Of a DNA stretch of 15,810 bases, positions 14,273 to 15,810 are shown piece after piece. The stretch is from Actinomycetes bacterium (lineage in GTDB: Bacteria > Actinomycetota > Actinomycetes > Actinomycetales > Cellulomonadaceae), in contig JAEYXM010000212.1 of assembly GCA_023428465.1 (NCBI GenBank), positions 1 through 15,810 on the forward strand, read 5' to 3'. A program made the position numbers and the translations under genes. The number at the start of each line of letters is the position of its first letter. The first letter of the stretch is position 1. The notes under the pieces are model-generated. The model ran no database searches and had not been told where the DNA came from. It saw only the letters and a program-made list of their open reading frames with translations.

Positions 14273-15306
14273 CCCGCGCACTGCTCCGGCTCGGCCTGCC
14301 GCGGGACCCCGCGGGCTCGTCGCACCTGGCGGGCTTCCTCGTGGCCGCGGTCGTGACCGTGCTCGTGACGCGCGGAGCCCTGGCGGCGCTCGGGTACCCG
14401 CAGCTCGGCGGGGACGGGCTGCACATCGCGCACGTCCTGTGGGGGGGCCTGCTGATGGCGGTCGCGTTCGTCGTCCTGCTGTCGTTCGCGGGGCCGGTGG
14501 CGCGGCCGCTCGGTGCCGTCATCGGCGGGGTGGGCTTCGGTCTCTTCGTGGACGAGGTCGGCAAGTTCGTCACCTCGGACCACGACTACTTCTACGAGCC
14601 GACGGCTGCGCTGATCTACGGGGTGGTCGTGGTGCTCGTGCTGGTCGCGGAGGCGCTGCACGGGCGGCGGCCGCACGCGCCGCGCGAGCACCTGGCCGGC
14701 GCGGTCGACTACGCGGTGGCCGGCGTCGTCGGCGGGTTCACACCCCGGGCGCGGGCCGAGGCCGTCGCGCTGCTCGACAAGGCGGGGGACGTCCGGGGGG
14801 CGGCCGAGGTCCGGGCGCTCCTGGACGCCGTGCGCGACGACGACGCCGAGCTGCCCAACGTCATCGAGCGGGTCGGGGCAGGCGTCGTCCGGGGGATGCG
14901 GACGGTGGTGTCGATGCGCGGCGCGCCGTGGGTCGTCGGCATCCTGCTGGTCGGGTCGCTGGCGTGGACGGTGGTCAGCGGGATGGTCGCGTGGCTCGGC
15001 GGGGCCGACGTGCCAGGGTGGGTGGTCGTCGGTCTGCTCGCCAGTGCCGCCGTCGCCGTGCTCGTCGCCGCCTACGGGCTGTGGGTCGTCCGTGGCGAGC
15101 GGATGGCCGGCTACCTCCTGCTGCGTCGCGCGATCCTCGTGAACCTGCTGGTCACGCAGGTCTTCGTCTTCCGGCTCGAGGAGTGGGCAGCAACGGGCGG
15201 CCTCGCCGCTGCGCTGCTCGCGCTCGGCCTCGTGGCCGCCGAGGTGCAGCAGATGAGCGAGGCGGTGGAGCCGCCCGAGGCGGTGCAGCGGCGCCGTCCC
15301 GTCTGA
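14269..15306 (+). CDS. Uncharacterised polytopic membrane protein, DEVGKF-motif family
   Basis: I recognise no known function. The 345 residues show four hydrophobic segments in the first part (about 19-40, 53-74, 80-96, 112-130), a soluble stretch of about 85 residues (131-215) rich in charged residues, then three or four more segments (about 219-243, 250-274, 287-303, 308-325). The most striking block is GFGLFVDEVGKFVTSDHDYFYEP (89-111, shown only in part: GFGLFVDEVGKFVTS then DHDYFYEP), where D95, E96, K99, D104 and D106 sit at a membrane edge; H52 and H55 lie at the start of the second segment. From memory similar proteins occur in other actinobacteria. The GTG start forms GTGA with the der stop, with GGGAG 11 bases upstream. 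Transporter, enzyme or sensor are all possible. Confidence 0.85.
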   Translation: MTRALLRLGLPRDPAGSSHLAGFLVAAVVTVLVTRGALAALGYPQLGGDGLHIAHVLWGGLLMAVAFVVLLSFAGPVARPLGAVIGGVGFGLFVDEVGKFVTSDHDYFYEPTAALIYGVVVVLVLVAEALHGRRPHAPREHLAGAVDYAVAGVVGGFTPRARAEAVALLDKAGDVRGAAEVRALLDAVRDDDAELPNVIERVGAGVVRGMRTVVSMRGAPWVVGILLVGSLAWTVVSGMVAWLGGADVPGWVVVGLLASAAVAVLVAAYGLWVVRGERMAGYLLLRRAILVNLLVTQVFVFRLEEWAATGGLAAALLALGLVAAEVQQMSEAVEPPEAVQRRRPV

Positions 15307-15343
15307 AGCCTCGTCGGTCGTCCGGCGTCCGAGCCGCGCGTCC

Positions 15344-15810
15344 TCAGCCCGTCGTCCGCGTCCTGTCACCGATGTGGCCGGGGGCGTTCACCGCGAGAAC
15401 CCGCTGCACGAAGGCGCAGTACTCGTCCATGTAGTGGCGCAGGAACGCCGCCGTGTCCTCGTCCGTGACCTCGCCGTCGGCTCCGAAGGCCTCCGGCCTG
15501 AAGGTGATGTACGCCTCGGGCGCGTTGAGCTGCGGGGCGTCGAGAAAGCTGAGGACACTGCGCATCGACGCCTGCATGACCGCCGTGCCGATCGCGCCGG
15601 GCGACGCGCCGATGATGCCGGTGGGCTTTCGCGCGAACGAGTTCTGGCCCCACGGGCGTGAGCCCCAGTCGATCGCGTTCTTGAGTGCGCCGGGGATCGA
15701 GCGGTTGTACTCGGGCGAGACGAACAGGATGCCGTCGGAGGCCTCGATCGCGTCCTTGAACGCGCGCGCCGACGCCGGGTAGTCCTCGTCGAGGTCGCGG
15801 TTGTAGAGCG
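15344..15810 (-). CDS. NAD(P)H-dependent FMN reductase / quinone reductase (partial, 5' end beyond window)
   Basis: Flavodoxin-like fold oxidoreductase of the ChrR/YieF and SsuE-type superfamily, which binds FMN and reduces quinones, chromate or similar acceptors with NAD(P)H. About 155 C-terminal residues are visible and the frame is open to the right edge; whole proteins are usually near 190, so only a short N-terminal part, including the first FMN-phosphate loop, is missing. The diagnostic SPEYNRSIPGALKNAIDW stretch is followed by KPTGIIGASPGAIGT, the second flavin-contacting loop. The stop is TGA at 15344-15346. It is convergent with the membrane protein gene, 37 bases apart. The physiological substrate cannot be named from sequence. 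Confidence 0.88.
   Translation of the reverse strand, partial: LYNRDLDEDYPASARAFKDAIEASDGILFVSPEYNRSIPGALKNAIDWGSRPWGQNSFARKPTGIIGASPGAIGTAVMQASMRSVLSFLDAPQLNAPEAYITFRPEAFGADGEVTDEDTAAFLRHYMDEYCAFVQRVLAVNAPGHIGDRTRTTG

Noticed and set aside
11360..14281. Open frame of about 970 codons on the minus strand opposite cmk, plsC and der
   Set aside because: It is antisense to three genes with complete family motifs. Its product is low in complexity (Arg, Pro, Gly, Val, Asp) with no recognisable domain. Long stop-free antisense frames are expected when third positions are nearly all G or C.
15307..15343. Possible bidirectional terminator between the convergent membrane protein and FMN reductase genes
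   Set aside because: Only 4-base complementary stretches are present and there is no T-run. I see no convincing hairpin in these 37 bases.
1..15810. Search for CRISPR arrays, insertion sequences, tRNA or rRNA genes, toxin-antitoxin or defence modules
   Set aside because: No regularly spaced repeats, transposase motifs, RNA-gene signatures or defence-protein motifs were seen. The window is ordinary core chromosome.

Overview
The window reads as core chromosome from a very GC-rich actinobacterium. Third codon positions are almost all G or C, GTG starts are as common as ATG, and neighbouring genes overlap by 4 bases again and again. The gene content and order (zwf-tal-tkt facing ctaB; xerD-parA-scpA-scpB-rluB; aroH-tyrA-cmk-plsC-der) match actinobacterial synteny. 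Protein flavour suggests Micrococcales, perhaps a Cellulomonas relative; that genus-level guess is inference from memory, not a search.

Layout. (1) Bases 1-4257, minus strand: the pentose phosphate genes tkt, tal and the 5' part of zwf, transcribed in that order. A strong hairpin lies between tkt and tal, and tal and zwf overlap by 4 bases. (2) Bases 4258-4463: a 206-base divergent control region between tkt and ctaB. It holds a TAGGCT -10 candidate for tkt, a perfect 8-base-arm dyad, and a perfect hairpin just upstream of the tkt start. (3) Bases 4464-6436, plus strand: ctaB (heme O synthase) coupled by a 4-base overlap to xerD. (4) Bases 6497-9654: parA, scpA, scpB, rluB, a tight chromosome-segregation and ribosome-modification operon whose first gene looks leaderless. 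(5) Bases 9761-12685: aroH, tyrA, cmk, plsC, each overlapping the next by 4 bases, behind their own candidate promoter. (6) Bases 12731-15306: der, then an uncharacterised polytopic membrane protein. (7) Bases 15344-15810, minus strand: the 3' part of a flavodoxin-fold NAD(P)H-dependent FMN reductase, convergent with the membrane protein.

Functionally, the tkt-tal-zwf group supplies NADPH and sugar phosphates. Transketolase produces the erythrose 4-phosphate that feeds chorismate, and AroH plus TyrA then carry chorismate to 4-hydroxyphenylpyruvate for tyrosine. XerD, the ParA-like ATPase and ScpA/ScpB all act on chromosome resolution and segregation. RluB and Der act on the large ribosomal subunit. 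Cmk and PlsC supply nucleotides and phospholipid.

I found no mobile element, prophage, CRISPR array, tRNA, rRNA or defence system. No intergenic gap longer than about 210 bases exists. The points most worth a second look are the structured tkt leader and dyad, the tkt-tal hairpin, the leaderless parA, the ctaB-xerD fusion of two usually separate blocks, an arginine-to-valine change in the Cmk base pocket, and the conserved but unexplained membrane protein after der.
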